Assembly: GCA_020558355.1 (NCBI GenBank)
Contig: JAJCKG010000001.1
Coordinates: forward strand, 62,001 to 126,000
Direction: 5' to 3'
Length of the DNA stretch: 64,000 nt
Source: a bacterium 210820-DFI.6.37
Lineage (GTDB): Bacteria; Bacillota; Clostridia; Peptostreptococcales; Anaerovoracaceae
A program made the position numbers and the translations under genes. This document shows positions 16,301-26,467 of the stretch, piece by piece (the stretch's first letter is position 1; each line of letters begins with the position of its first letter). The notes below the pieces were generated by a model. That model was not told the DNA's origin. It worked only from the letters and a program-made list of their open reading frames with translations, and made no database searches.

Positions 16301-18652
16301 ATGAAATATGAACTTAAAAAAGAAGCTCCAAGTTTAGCAGAAGTAATAAAAACGATATATGCCTTCTGCGTTCCTGATAGTGATAGTACTACAGCATATG
16401 GCTATTTAACTTCAGTAAATAATGTCCTTTTTAGCCAAGATATGACGACGACGCAATATGCAAAAAATGAAAATGCAGTATGGCTATTAGTTGAGAAGTT
16501 GCAGCAATACGATAGGCCCAAGAAAGTGCTATCGAGGGAATCGATTAATTTAGACCCTTTTGTAGACTGGAACATGAAAAACGTGGATTCGTGGTTTAGT
16601 GGAGAAACGAAGAAAATGCAAGAATCAACACTATATCAAGGAAGTGGTTATTATTCCTTTGGACTGATTAACCTAGCTGATTGCAAAGCATATATTCAGT
16701 ATTTTTTTGATGTACTTGGCATAGAGGAAAATGCATCGTTTCTTTATGACTGTGCAACAATGCTTAATTGGAATGAGGATCTTGTTCTGTTTACTACTTA
16801 TATTCTTCTAGGTTGTAGTAAAGGGAGTGGTTGGCTTGGCCAGAGGCTTCAATTATTTGAAGAATTTATCGACAGTAAACAAGACCCTGTTAATGCAGCA
16901 ACTTTTGCTGAAAGAAGTTGGTTAACAGATGTAAGTCTTTTCCGCCCTCGTTCGATAGAAAAAACCGATAGCCTTTCCATGCAGGATTTTTATGTCCGGT
17001 CGGACTTCGAATCGCAGTATAGACCTTGTTCAGAACCTATGAAAAGGCTATCCAACACAAACACGAGTGTACGTAGCCTTATAGTTTCCCAAACGGGCAT
17101 GGGAAAGTCTATGTACATGAGAATGACTGCGCTTTGCCTTGCGCGCGAATTACTAGAAACTGACGATCGCATTACTGCGCTATCAAATGATGTAGATCTT
17201 CCGAATGATATGTATGTTATTTATATTCCGGCGTACATGTTTTCCTATTGCTATCAAAAACAAGAGTATAAAGCCTGGACAGATGATTTTGTGAAGCTCT
17301 ATTTTAACTGCATGTTCAGGCTCTCTTGTGCAATCAATTTTGATAAGCACGAAACTAGAGATAGCCGGATTACGCCTGAAACTCCTGGGTATACCCTAGA
17401 TGAGCAGTTGTTAAAATATATTTCAGTATTAGCTCAAAATGGGAAGCTAGTCTTAATTGCCGATTCTTTTGACGAAATAGTTCCTGGACAAATGAGGCAG
17501 GCATACTTACAAGCATTGCAATCATTCAGAGAAACCTACTGCAACTATCCCGAAGCAGTTGGTGCTCATATTTTCATGACATCCCGCGATATGTCACAAA
17601 GCACGATGGAGGCATTAGCCTCATCTATGGCAATAACACTGTCATCCGCAAATGTTTATAGGATAAAGCCCCTGTCGGTTGAGCAGCAAAAGGAATTGAT
17701 TATAAATTGGGATCGGTTTTTTGGCAACGGAATTCGAGATAACATCAATGAATTGAATAACCATTATTTTACTGAGTTGTGTTCAAATCCTTATATGCTG
17801 TCAGTTGCATGTAATATGTCCGGCACAAAAATTAACCTTATTACAGATAAGCTGATATCTAGCATTTTATATTTCCGAACAAGGGTTGCTGCCAGTTCAC
17901 TAGATAGCGACCTCTTGCGTTCTGTATTAGAAAGTAAGCAGATTAAAGAAATATTACAGGACCTTGCTCTCGAAACTGTGGAATTGTCTTTGCCGCACTT
18001 TTCTTTGGACTTATTAGCGAAACACTGTATGACACGCTTTGCAGACTTAGAATTGTCAGAAGACGAGTTTAATTATTGCTACGATATATTAATTACCCTT
18101 TTTACGACGTCTGTCGGTTTAATTGTTCCAGCAGATAATGAGGATGACCGTTTTCAGTTCATGTCAAATCAAATTAGATATGAGTTGGCTGCATCAAAAA
18201 TATCTGGCGAAGCATTCAAACGCGGCTCTGATACTCATGCAATTCAGTATTGCAACGCTTTTTTAAGCCGTTTAAAGAATGACAATGAGTATATCTTGCT
18301 GATTGTCCCTTTAATTTGTAAAATGGTTAACCGTACTCCGGTGTCAGAAAGCCTTATTATGCACTTGGCGTTGAGAACATTTGACCCTAAATATGAAAGT
18401 TTAGCTATTCGGGCGATGATTGACTTGTTGCTGGGCAGATATGGTTTAAACATCACGTGTTCTGTCCCTAATAAAAATGACTCGATGGCGTACGAGCATT
18501 ATGTCAATGCTGATAGGTTGATTATGATGCGACTGCTTTCATCACCAGTTTTTAGTCCAAAAACATTAGAGAAACAAAGTATCCTACAATCTAATGCTCT
18601 TAAAGTGTGTGATGGCTTCCTTAGTGACTATCAAATTAAACTCCTGCACTAA
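16301..18652 (+). CDS. NACHT/STAND NTPase, NLR-like defence protein
   Basis: In this 783-residue protein a NACHT-type NTPase lies in the middle: Walker A SQTGMGKSMYMR (about residues 262-273), Walker B LIADSFDEI (about 383-391, the NACHT pattern of two acidic residues after a small one) and the FMTSRD sensor. The N-terminal 250 residues would be an effector or adaptor and are not recognised; the C-terminal 250 residues are helical and could be the sensor. It is AT-rich compared with the restriction genes, begins 36 bases after them, and may read from the same transcript. Confidence 0.8.
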   Translation: MKYELKKEAPSLAEVIKTIYAFCVPDSDSTTAYGYLTSVNNVLFSQDMTTTQYAKNENAVWLLVEKLQQYDRPKKVLSRESINLDPFVDWNMKNVDSWFSGETKKMQESTLYQGSGYYSFGLINLADCKAYIQYFFDVLGIEENASFLYDCATMLNWNEDLVLFTTYILLGCSKGSGWLGQRLQLFEEFIDSKQDPVNAATFAERSWLTDVSLFRPRSIEKTDSLSMQDFYVRSDFESQYRPCSEPMKRLSNTNTSVRSLIVSQTGMGKSMYMRMTALCLARELLETDDRITALSNDVDLPNDMYVIYIPAYMFSYCYQKQEYKAWTDDFVKLYFNCMFRLSCAINFDKHETRDSRITPETPGYTLDEQLLKYISVLAQNGKLVLIADSFDEIVPGQMRQAYLQALQSFRETYCNYPEAVGAHIFMTSRDMSQSTMEALASSMAITLSSANVYRIKPLSVEQQKELIINWDRFFGNGIRDNINELNNHYFTELCSNPYMLSVACNMSGTKINLITDKLISSILYFRTRVAASSLDSDLLRSVLESKQIKEILQDLALETVELSLPHFSLDLLAKHCMTRFADLELSEDEFNYCYDILITLFTTSVGLIVPADNEDDRFQFMSNQIRYELAASKISGEAFKRGSDTHAIQYCNAFLSRLKNDNEYILLIVPLICKMVNRTPVSESLIMHLALRTFDPKYESLAIRAMIDLLLGRYGLNITCSVPNKNDSMAYEHYVNADRLIMMRLLSSPVFSPKTLEKQSILQSNALKVCDGFLSDYQIKLLH

Positions 18653-18691
18653 GACAGATGATTACCCCTAAAATATTATCAAAATTCCTTT

Positions 18692-18718
18692 GTTGACACT
18701 CCACCAACTGAGTATACT
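18692..18718 (+). promoter_or_regulatory. Possible promoter before the YbjN-NACHT pair
   Basis: TTGACA near 18692 is followed by TATACT after 14 bases, or by TACTAA after 16. The first spacing is short, so this is a weak call. It lies in the 119-base gap between the first NACHT gene and the next gene. Confidence 0.3.
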
Positions 18719-18771
18719 AATAGTGTCGACGACGGACACCCATAATTATTCTTTCATTGGAGGAAATAAAA

Positions 18772-19485
18772 ATGACGAAACTCGACGAACTCATTGAACA
18801 GATTCAGTCCGATTCCAACGCCAACGAATCCATGAATGGTCTTCTTGACAAGCTTGTCAAAGCGAGAGATACCATGCAAGACCCTACAGATGCAGATGCT
18901 GCTGAACAACTACTGACTGAAGTGCTTAAGGAGTACTTGGGAGGAGCGCTCGGTGACATTTCTGAAGAGAACGCCGACCCTGAATACATGGAAAAGACTT
19001 CGGCCGCAGTTGAAGAGGCCTTTACTTCACAGGGGTGGTCAAACTTTTCGAAGCGCAGCAGACGCAACGATTTGATGCAATATGAGCTGGGTTTTAATAT
19101 TGAGAACACATCCATTCGAGTGAGTGTTTTTGTTGAAGATTTGCCTAAGCGGATTCGCATTCATGCAACGCTTCCATTTGTAGGAGAGAAAACATATGAA
19201 TATCTCCTTAGCAGGGCAATTGTCGATGCTAATAAGCGTTTCATTTATGGCGCATTCAGTTACGACCAAAATGATGGCGAAATCACTTATGACTACAGTT
19301 ACCCCATCACCCACGGTTTTTTTCAAGACGATTTCCTACGAATTCTTCACGCCGTAATTCGGACATCTGTTGACGACGAAGCATTTTCTGCAATTAAAAA
19401 AGCTGCCCAAGGTCGATATAAGAGAACGGAACGAGAGGATATTTTGAAGAGCCTTGCTCCTTTGGTTGAAGATTTGACTGATTAA
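18772..19485 (+). CDS. YbjN-domain-like protein
   Basis: The start at 18772 follows GGAGG, giving 237 residues. The N-terminal 75 residues are acidic and helical; residues from about 85 on have the alpha/beta pattern of YbjN / secretion-chaperone-like domains (ELGFNIENTSIRVSVFVED, FIYGAFSYDQNDGEITYDY). Such domains bind other proteins. It is 17 bases before the second NACHT gene and may be its chaperone or cofactor. A second YbjN protein starts the ubiquitin-like operon in this window. Confidence 0.6.
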   Translation: MTKLDELIEQIQSDSNANESMNGLLDKLVKARDTMQDPTDADAAEQLLTEVLKEYLGGALGDISEENADPEYMEKTSAAVEEAFTSQGWSNFSKRSRRNDLMQYELGFNIENTSIRVSVFVEDLPKRIRIHATLPFVGEKTYEYLLSRAIVDANKRFIYGAFSYDQNDGEITYDYSYPITHGFFQDDFLRILHAVIRTSVDDEAFSAIKKAAQGRYKRTEREDILKSLAPLVEDLTD

Positions 19486-19502
19486 ATAAGGAAGGTTAAG
19501 CC

Positions 19503-22500
19503 ATGAGCGAAATACTTAATACGAATGAATATTTCGCGTCTGTCGTTAACGCAACACGCTATGTATATGATAAAAACAGCGGTAAACGATACAGTTTAAG
19601 GTCGTTGTTCTTTTTGCAGCGGTTTGCGGAAGGTCAACATGCATTTACTCGATACGAAGATTTGCTCGAGAAATCTGAGAATGAATATGATCAAGCAACT
19701 TCTTATGGGCATGATACGATGCGACAAATACTGCGACAGTATTCTGCCAGAAAACAATCTCCTACCAGACCGGTGTTGCCCCACGTAAAAAAAGGATATC
19801 AGTCTGAGTCGGAGCTGTTGCTTTCAAGCATTACTTCTGCGTTGAATCCCAAGCAGTTTAAAAATCAAGAGAGAAACTCGGTTAATCTTCTATTGGATGA
19901 ACCAAGAGACTTGTGTAATAAACTCATTTTTTCCGCAACATCTGCAAGCCGGGTGCTTATCCTTGCAAACGCAGGATTTGGCAAGACAACTCTTATTCAA
20001 AGAATTGCGCTTGCTCTGTCTGATTGTGGACCTGATGTGCCTGAAATAGATCGAGAGATCGATCGTTCGTTTCTGTCATCTATTGAAGAAAAAGAGCTGA
20101 ATGATATTGTTCCGTGCGTTATCTCGTTGCGTGACAGAAGTGCCGGACTTAATAGCATTGACTCTTTAATAATCAATGCAGTTATCTCAACTATGCAAGC
20201 GGAGTTGAGTAACGAAGCAGTAAATGAGTGGCTTAAAAAAGTCCGTACACGACTCGTCTTATTGATTGATGGATTAGATGAACTCCCCAGTGAATTGGTT
20301 GTTCCCTTTCTGTCGGAACTTGAGCACTATTTATTCTTGTACCCAAGCACCAGGGTTATTATGACCACAAGAGTTTCCGGAATAGACGATGATGAAGCAA
20401 GGGCTATACTTCAAAAAACCAATTTTCGCGGAAGAACGATTTTGCCGTTAAGTGATCAAGAGGCGAAACAGTTTTGTGAACAGTGGATTCAAGAAACCAA
20501 GAGCAGTCCAGATTTATTAAAAAGTCTAGACCGCATTCAAACAGAATCTCATCTTAAATACTTAAGGGAGTTCATTAGAAAGCCCTTAGAGTTAGTAATG
20601 CTTTTACAGTACCTACCACATCAAAGCTATGCTTCATTTAACAGGTGGGATTTGTTTTACAATATTCTCTGGGCGGAGATCACTAATCATGTAAAATTTG
20701 AGAACAAGCAGTCCGTTTACGATGACGAGTGTAAATTTTTGAGTTTCTTAGCCTTCCAAATGCAGATTAGAAATATGCAATCTTTGACTTTTACTGAGTT
20801 GGAAACGTTGCTTCCTTCCATTATGAGGCTAAGTTTCTATACGGATATATTTGGCTCTAATTCTGATAATTGCGGTATTACTGCCGATAAGGTTTGGAAA
20901 CATTTAAAACATGTCGCTCAAAACATTGGAACCGTTGAAACAATAGAAAGCACGAAATCTGTAACTATACCGCTCCGTTCTTATCAAGAGTACCTTGTTG
21001 CATATGCGTGCTGTAACCTTTGCTTAATTGATGGAGAGTTATACCCTAATCCTAGCAAACTCCTTGAGCCCTATATCAACGAATCAACCTGGTTGGGAGT
21101 TCTTGGGTTTGTAATCGCTGGAATGGAATGCAATGAATTTGCAGATTTAGACCAATTTTTGTCTTCTTTGTATTCGACTGCTGAAAGTATCAATAGCCTA
21201 TGTGACCTTATGGAGGTGGACTTTTTCAACTCACGTGAATCAGCCAAATCTTTATGTAGGGTTAAACTTAGAAAGATCACATTAGGCAGTGCGGAAAAAC
21301 AGTTAATCGAAAGATGCATGCAATCTAAATCTTCCTTTTCATTCCGTTGGGCGCTTACTGTATTGTATCGAGACGCTTTCAGTGAAGGCAGCGACCTGTT
21401 TTTAGAAGCAGTTTCTTATGCATATTTGATTGAAGCGATAGAGAAAGGCAATAATCCCATCTCTTTAGCATCTGAACTGCTGCAATCCACAAAGGGGTAT
21501 GAAAAAAATATAGGTGCAGAATTGCTAGTGCTTGTTTCAGGTATCAAATTAGGCGAAGAGCCTGTTGACGAGAGGGTACTTGATGCTTTTGAAATGAAAC
21601 TTTCTGACGATTTACTTATTGTTCTTCGTGATTTAGCTGTTGTTACTAAAGCACCTGTTTTTGTTCGAGCGTTGACTGAGCTTACGATTTCTCAATTAGC
21701 AGATCCTTGTACAGTAACTGCCTTTCTGGATCACCAGCTTCTTGACCTCGCTTGTGAACAACTCTTTTTAAACGAAGCCGAAGTGAAAAAGCAAATACTA
21801 AGTACAGGAACTCTACAAGGTGATTACATCCAGTATCTTAAAAACCTAATTAATACTATAGGACTTTTTCCATATCAGTTGGGATCTGTGAATTTTGTTG
21901 GTAATCATAGTCCGTGGATTCGAGCACTTGTATCTGCCTATTATGATTTTTCGTTTGATGATTTAGATTTGGATCAGATTAGCATTGCCATCTGTAAATA
22001 CCATATTGCTGGAGCTACAGACGATTTTATAGTTTCCTGGGCAGAAGATATTTGCAAAGGAAGACTTTCTAGCGAGGTGCGAAAGGATCATCTGACAAAG
22101 AGAGAAAATCGTCATTTCCTGTTGGTTAGAGATTCTATCTCAAAAGAAGAGTCTGACTATTACTTGAAGCAAAACTCGAAACTCAATCGAGTGAGTATAA
22201 CGGATTTACAGCCCGTGAGCAACAATCCTACAGAGCTATTCATTGCTGGAGAAGATACTAAGGCACTAGAGTTGTCGCTAAGGCTTTATAGAGAGGGCTA
22301 TACTGCTAATAACAACAACTTAGCGTTTCTTGTTCGATTTTTAAAATATGATACAACGGAATTGTTTGGCTTAAGCAGATGGGCTTTTTTAGATGCCTTG
22401 CTGTATGATGGTGTGAAGGCTCATGAACCTTATTCCACCATGAATTATGCCCTGTCTTTACTAGAACGTGATGACACAGATCAGGCCAAACAATTACTTC

Positions 22501-22697
22501 ACGCAATGAGTACTGAAGAGTTAAGTGATATCTCCAGGAACTTTTGGTATCCAATCATGTGGAAAAAGCGAATGGAGCCTGAGGGAGCCTTGGTATGTCT
22601 GTTGTCACAACGTGCTGGAGCCGCTACATTCCCTGAGTCTGAGGAAATGCTAAAAACTGTTACGGATAGAGCTCCGCTTTGGGCGGACGTCTTATAG
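19503..22697 (+). CDS. Large NACHT/STAND NTPase, NLR-like defence protein
   Basis: The 1064-residue protein has a NACHT NTPase near its N-terminal side: Walker A ANAGFGKTTLIQR (about 155-167), Walker B LVLLIDGLDELPS (about 249-261), the IMTTR sensor and the winged-helix continuation RKPLELVMLLQYLP. After about residue 500 it is a long helical, repeat-like region that could sense a phage protein. The first 150 residues (possible effector) are not recognised. It follows the YbjN-like gene with AAGGAAGG before the ATG. Confidence 0.85.
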   Translation: MSEILNTNEYFASVVNATRYVYDKNSGKRYSLRSLFFLQRFAEGQHAFTRYEDLLEKSENEYDQATSYGHDTMRQILRQYSARKQSPTRPVLPHVKKGYQSESELLLSSITSALNPKQFKNQERNSVNLLLDEPRDLCNKLIFSATSASRVLILANAGFGKTTLIQRIALALSDCGPDVPEIDREIDRSFLSSIEEKELNDIVPCVISLRDRSAGLNSIDSLIINAVISTMQAELSNEAVNEWLKKVRTRLVLLIDGLDELPSELVVPFLSELEHYLFLYPSTRVIMTTRVSGIDDDEARAILQKTNFRGRTILPLSDQEAKQFCEQWIQETKSSPDLLKSLDRIQTESHLKYLREFIRKPLELVMLLQYLPHQSYASFNRWDLFYNILWAEITNHVKFENKQSVYDDECKFLSFLAFQMQIRNMQSLTFTELETLLPSIMRLSFYTDIFGSNSDNCGITADKVWKHLKHVAQNIGTVETIESTKSVTIPLRSYQEYLVAYACCNLCLIDGELYPNPSKLLEPYINESTWLGVLGFVIAGMECNEFADLDQFLSSLYSTAESINSLCDLMEVDFFNSRESAKSLCRVKLRKITLGSAEKQLIERCMQSKSSFSFRWALTVLYRDAFSEGSDLFLEAVSYAYLIEAIEKGNNPISLASELLQSTKGYEKNIGAELLVLVSGIKLGEEPVDERVLDAFEMKLSDDLLIVLRDLAVVTKAPVFVRALTELTISQLADPCTVTAFLDHQLLDLACEQLFLNEAEVKKQILSTGTLQGDYIQYLKNLINTIGLFPYQLGSVNFVGNHSPWIRALVSAYYDFSFDDLDLDQISIAICKYHIAGATDDFIVSWAEDICKGRLSSEVRKDHLTKRENRHFLLVRDSISKEESDYYLKQNSKLNRVSITDLQPVSNNPTELFIAGEDTKALELSLRLYREGYTANNNNLAFLVRFLKYDTTELFGLSRWAFLDALLYDGVKAHEPYSTMNYALSLLERDDTDQAKQLLHAMSTEELSDISRNFWYPIMWKKRMEPEGALVCLLSQRAGAATFPESEEMLKTVTDRAPLWADVL

Positions 22698-22722
22698 TAG
22701 ATTACCCAAAAGGAAAGCAGAG

Positions 22723-23748
22723 GTGGATGGGTTGTTAGATAGTAGTGCAAGAATAATTTATACGGGAGAAACTGACGTTGTAGTAAGCCAATCCTACTTA
22801 TCTTTGACGTTTCGCAAAGAATGGTTTTTTTCTAAAGATAAACATTGTTTTGGAATTCCGGTAAGCATGGAATGTACCGATACAACCGGTGATGCTTTTA
22901 TTGCCATATCCTTGCATGATGCAAATAACAATCTGAATGTTAGTTTAAGTCTCGATATTCGTCAGAAGTATAACGGTATCGTTTGGGTAGATAGTAGTTC
23001 AAAGGACTGCATAGTCAACATAGAAACAAATGTTCGCTTATGTGGAAAGTTCTTCCCACAATCAATCCAAGTCGATTTTTGCAGTGCGATCCTAAATGAA
23101 TCTTTTAATAACGAACAGAATAAAGATCGCAAACAAAACTGCTTTAACAGTTTAGATTTTTTTGAACTGTGGAAACTACGGGAAAATACATTATGTCTTG
23201 ATGGGATAGTGTTGAGTACTGTTTTACAAAACATGCTCCGTCCTAATGGGTACCTTGTCTACCCTCGTGAGTATCCAGGGTCAGATTATCATAAATTTGA
23301 CCGGGCTTTTTATGTTTGGTGCGGTTTGCATGTCGGCAGTCCATCCGAGGTTTTCTATTATACACCGCCAGAAGAAGCTGGTGATGAGCAGGAATTAAAT
23401 GCGTTAAAAATCCAGGCCGCATTAAGCCGTCATATAACCCCAGATGGCAGTAGCGTTTTATCGGATGAGTTATGTATTTTTGCAACAGATAAAGATCACC
23501 CAAATTCCAGCTTAAATAGTATTTCTCATATCTCCTATAGCTTTTTTATGGAGGATGTTGTATGGGATACTGATTTAACAAACTTAGTAGTTCATTTTGA
23601 ACCAGATGAGATCAATGATGTTCTCAAACAACAGTACCTCGATATTCCAGTTAAGTACAATGGTAAAAGTATATTGCTTAGGCTGATTCTCAACCCCAAT
23701 TGGGACATTTTGTTTATTGTCATTCAGAATAAGTTGCAAGAAAGCTGA
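22723..23748 (+). CDS. Protein of unknown function downstream of NACHT gene
   Basis: A 341-residue frame starting with GTG at 22723, with AAAGGAAAG five bases upstream; TTG at 22732 is an alternative start. The first 130 residues are rich in beta strands; no nuclease, protease or membrane motif was recognised. The 25-base gap from the NACHT gene makes co-transcription likely. It may be the effector or sensor partner of the NACHT proteins, but that is only context. Confidence 0.6.
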   Translation: MDGLLDSSARIIYTGETDVVVSQSYLSLTFRKEWFFSKDKHCFGIPVSMECTDTTGDAFIAISLHDANNNLNVSLSLDIRQKYNGIVWVDSSSKDCIVNIETNVRLCGKFFPQSIQVDFCSAILNESFNNEQNKDRKQNCFNSLDFFELWKLRENTLCLDGIVLSTVLQNMLRPNGYLVYPREYPGSDYHKFDRAFYVWCGLHVGSPSEVFYYTPPEEAGDEQELNALKIQAALSRHITPDGSSVLSDELCIFATDKDHPNSSLNSISHISYSFFMEDVVWDTDLTNLVVHFEPDEINDVLKQQYLDIPVKYNGKSILLRLILNPNWDILFIVIQNKLQES

Positions 23749-23901
23749 TAAAACTGAAACTGGCAGTAAAAAAGTGTTGTCCCTGAAGGTTTACGAAGCG
23801 TCCAAGTAGAAACTCTTGAAGAATTACATTACTGACATATAGACAGTTGAAATCAGGATATTTTGGAACGAGATATTATTATAGAGACTTGAGGAAATGT
23901 T

Positions 23902-24795
23902 ATGGAAGATATGTTTGTTATAAACGATGGTCGTCTTATTTCTTATAACGGGAAGATGCATACTGTTGAAATCCCCGGACAAGTAATCGTACTAGGGAAA
24001 AACTCTTTCTTTCATAATGCTGATGTTCACAGAATTGTTGTTGGGGAAAATGTCAAGCGGATTGAGTCAAGTGCGTTTCACGGTTGCGGTGCTCTAAAAG
24101 AGATTGTTCTGCCAGATGGGCTGGAATCTGTAGGTGAAGTAATTAAAAAGTGTAATCAGGTGAAATGGATTTTCTCAAACCCGGGTACCGTTGGGGAAAA
24201 ATATGCAACTGAGCATGGCACTCCAGTAGTTCCATGTGAATGTTTAGATCAAGATTGGTATATTTCGAATGGCAAGGTTCTGAAATGCTTTCTGAAAAAT
24301 GAAAAGACTATTGCTTTACCCGCCGACATTACATGCATTGGAGCGCGAGTATTTGAAAATTTTCGCAAATTAGAGTCTATTAAAATACCCGATTCTGTTC
24401 GCCGTGTGAGCACTAAAGCATTTAGAAAATGTACTTCACTGCGAAGTGTTATTATTCCTGATCATGTTTCACACCTTGACGGGTGCGCTTTTGAATCATG
24501 CACTAGTCTAAGAGAAATAGCGCTTCCTGCATCTCTTGAGGTGATTTGGGGTCACTGCTTTAACGACTGTATTTCTTTGAAAGAAATAATCATTCCGGAA
24601 GGATGCAATAAAATTTGCGGTCTTGCATTTGCAAATTGCAAGGCTCTTAGGACGATAACAATTCCAGCATCAGTTTCATTTATTCAAGATAACACTTTTT
24701 CTGGCTGCTCTACTAATCTCGTACTTATAGTTCAAGAGGGATCATTTGCTCATGAATTTGCTGAGAGGAACCACTTAAAATTCGTTGTTGTATGA
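23902..24795 (+). CDS. BspA-type leucine-rich repeat protein
   Basis: The 297-residue protein consists of about eight repeats of the LRR_5 / BspA kind, each with a core like SLRSVIIPDHVSHLDGCAF or SLKEIIIPEGCNKICGLAF. The usual BspA proteins are secreted; this one has no signal peptide or membrane segment and begins MEDMFVINDGRLIS, so it is probably cytoplasmic. Lying after two NACHT genes, it might act in recognition, by analogy to LRRs of NLRs, but this is speculative. It may also be an independent cargo gene. Confidence 0.75.
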   Translation: MEDMFVINDGRLISYNGKMHTVEIPGQVIVLGKNSFFHNADVHRIVVGENVKRIESSAFHGCGALKEIVLPDGLESVGEVIKKCNQVKWIFSNPGTVGEKYATEHGTPVVPCECLDQDWYISNGKVLKCFLKNEKTIALPADITCIGARVFENFRKLESIKIPDSVRRVSTKAFRKCTSLRSVIIPDHVSHLDGCAFESCTSLREIALPASLEVIWGHCFNDCISLKEIIIPEGCNKICGLAFANCKALRTITIPASVSFIQDNTFSGCSTNLVLIVQEGSFAHEFAERNHLKFVVV

Positions 24796-24820
24796 AAACT
24801 TTGTATCGTGAGTTGAGAAT

Positions 24821-25039
24821 ATGGATATTCGCTCTTGCCTTCCGTATGTAAGGTTCAGAACACAGGATGTTCAATCGCTTACGAAAGTCAGGAACAATGC
24901 CATGATGAACGAGTCAGTGTTCTTTTCCGTTTTAGATGTAAGCGACATAGAAAGCAAATGCGATGTTTTATTCACATTTGACAGTGAAAAAACCAGAAAG
25001 TGTAATATCGTGCGCACTCACAAACAACTCGGTGGATGA
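24821..25039 (+). CDS. Doubtful 72-residue open frame
   Basis: An ATG-initiated frame lies in the 330-base gap between the LRR gene and the next gene. It has no convincing ribosome site and no recognised domain; it ends with KTRKCNIVRTHKQLGG. It may be a gene remnant or chance. Confidence 0.2.
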   Translation: MDIRSCLPYVRFRTQDVQSLTKVRNNAMMNESVFFSVLDVSDIESKCDVLFTFDSEKTRKCNIVRTHKQLGG

Positions 25040-25125
25040 AGATGGCAATACGAAATTTTTTGCGTCCATCAAAACCAGGACTCTCAGGATCATCATCTTA
25101 TACCAACAGTTAGAAAGGAACTTAA

Positions 25126-25605
25126 ATGGACACTTTAGATTTCTTTATTCAGAAAGCCGATTGCTTAGAGGTTGAATGTTATACCACAGGTTATATCAGT
25201 ATAGATATTATTCTGGAACGCGATACCTACGGAAGAACACTTCGCGCTATCGCATTATCAAAGGACGAGAAAGATCTCGTTGAGGTCAGTTGCTATGAAG
25301 ACTGGGGCGGTGATGGACACGGGTCTGCATCCATTCTTGATGACGAATTGCGCGCATTAATAGAATTTGTGCCCGACTTTAAGGTCAGTCAGGATCGGAT
25401 AAGTCAAATCCTTTCTTTTTTACTAAAGATAGCTAACAACTCATTTAAAATGGTCATATCATCCGCTGGTGTTGAAATAAAATGGGAGACAGGATTCTCA
25501 TGTAGTATTTCCCGAAATCAAGAGTTGCATTGTAAAAATATATTGCCGAAAGAATTGGAAAAGGAAATCCCAAGAATTACTTTCCTGCTTTGGGGATTAG
25601 AATAA
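25126..25605 (+). CDS. Hypothetical protein
   Basis: The 159-residue protein has AAAGGA before its ATG. It is alpha/beta in pattern, with a conspicuous CYEDWGGDGHGS loop in the middle and a C-terminal helix ending LLWGLE. I do not recognise a family. It lies between the LRR gene and the RNA-repair-like operon and could belong to either side. Confidence 0.55.
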   Translation: MDTLDFFIQKADCLEVECYTTGYISIDIILERDTYGRTLRAIALSKDEKDLVEVSCYEDWGGDGHGSASILDDELRALIEFVPDFKVSQDRISQILSFLLKIANNSFKMVISSAGVEIKWETGFSCSISRNQELHCKNILPKELEKEIPRITFLLWGLE

Positions 25606-25678
25606 TATCGGTGAGTGTACGTGATTCACCGATGCAATCACACGGGATGTCAGCCTATAAGTGGATAGGAGCTATCAC

Positions 25679-26413
25679 ATGATTTATATTACCGGCGACA
25701 TGCACGGAAATCAGTATAAATGGGTTGAGCAAATTGAACCGGTCCTCTCTTCCAGTGATATCATGATCATTTGCGGGGACTTCGGTATCGGATTCTGGAA
25801 CGGTAGATACTGGTCGGAAGAAGCATTTCTTGACTATATTTCAGGACGGGGTTATACAGTATTGTTTGTTGATGGAAACCACGAAAATTTCAACAAGCTG
25901 AATGCTTATCCGGTTGAAGAGTGGAACGGCGGCAAAGTTCACAAGATTCGTCATAATCTCATCCATTTAATGCGCGGCGAAGTGTATTGCATCGAGGGGC
26001 TGTGGGTCTTCACCTTCGGCGGCGGCTACTCCATCGACAAATACCGTCGACAGGAAAATGTCTCATGGTGGCCGCAGGAAATGCCCTCAGAGGCGGAATA
26101 TCAAAACGCCGAAGAGAATTTGAAGAAGACGGATGCACAGGTTGACTATATCATCACGCACACCGCCCCATCCGAATCGGTCTACTATCTTTCGACCATT
26201 CGCAGCACGGGAATAAGAAATAACGTTGAAGAGGAACTGCCGTTGACAACCTTCCTTGATGGAATTCAGCAACAAGTGAAGTACAAGCACTGGTATTTCG
26301 GGCATTTCCATGTAGATACAGAGCTTTGGAGAAATCAGACGGCCATACTGAATTCGGTTAGGGAGATTGCATCCGGGAAGGTTGTGCGCAGATGGGAATC
26401 CTACGAAGCTTGA
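25679..26413 (+). CDS. Calcineurin-like metallophosphoesterase
   Basis: Starting at 25679 (GGATAGGAG upstream), the 244-residue protein has the metallophosphoesterase motifs in order: GDMHGN (residues 6-11), CGDFGIGF, DGNHENF, ITHTAP and GHFHVD. These bind two metal ions and hydrolyse phosphomonoesters or phosphodiesters. It heads a run of genes that ends with a cyclic-phosphate receiver and KptA, so RNA-end or nucleotide phosphates are likely substrates. Confidence 0.88.
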   Translation: MIYITGDMHGNQYKWVEQIEPVLSSSDIMIICGDFGIGFWNGRYWSEEAFLDYISGRGYTVLFVDGNHENFNKLNAYPVEEWNGGKVHKIRHNLIHLMRGEVYCIEGLWVFTFGGGYSIDKYRRQENVSWWPQEMPSEAEYQNAEENLKKTDAQVDYIITHTAPSESVYYLSTIRSTGIRNNVEEELPLTTFLDGIQQQVKYKHWYFGHFHVDTELWRNQTAILNSVREIASGKVVRRWESYEA

Positions 26414-26467
26414 TCTGATTGTTTTTGATATTAGGGGCAAAACAAAACATATGAGGAGGGAAAGGCT

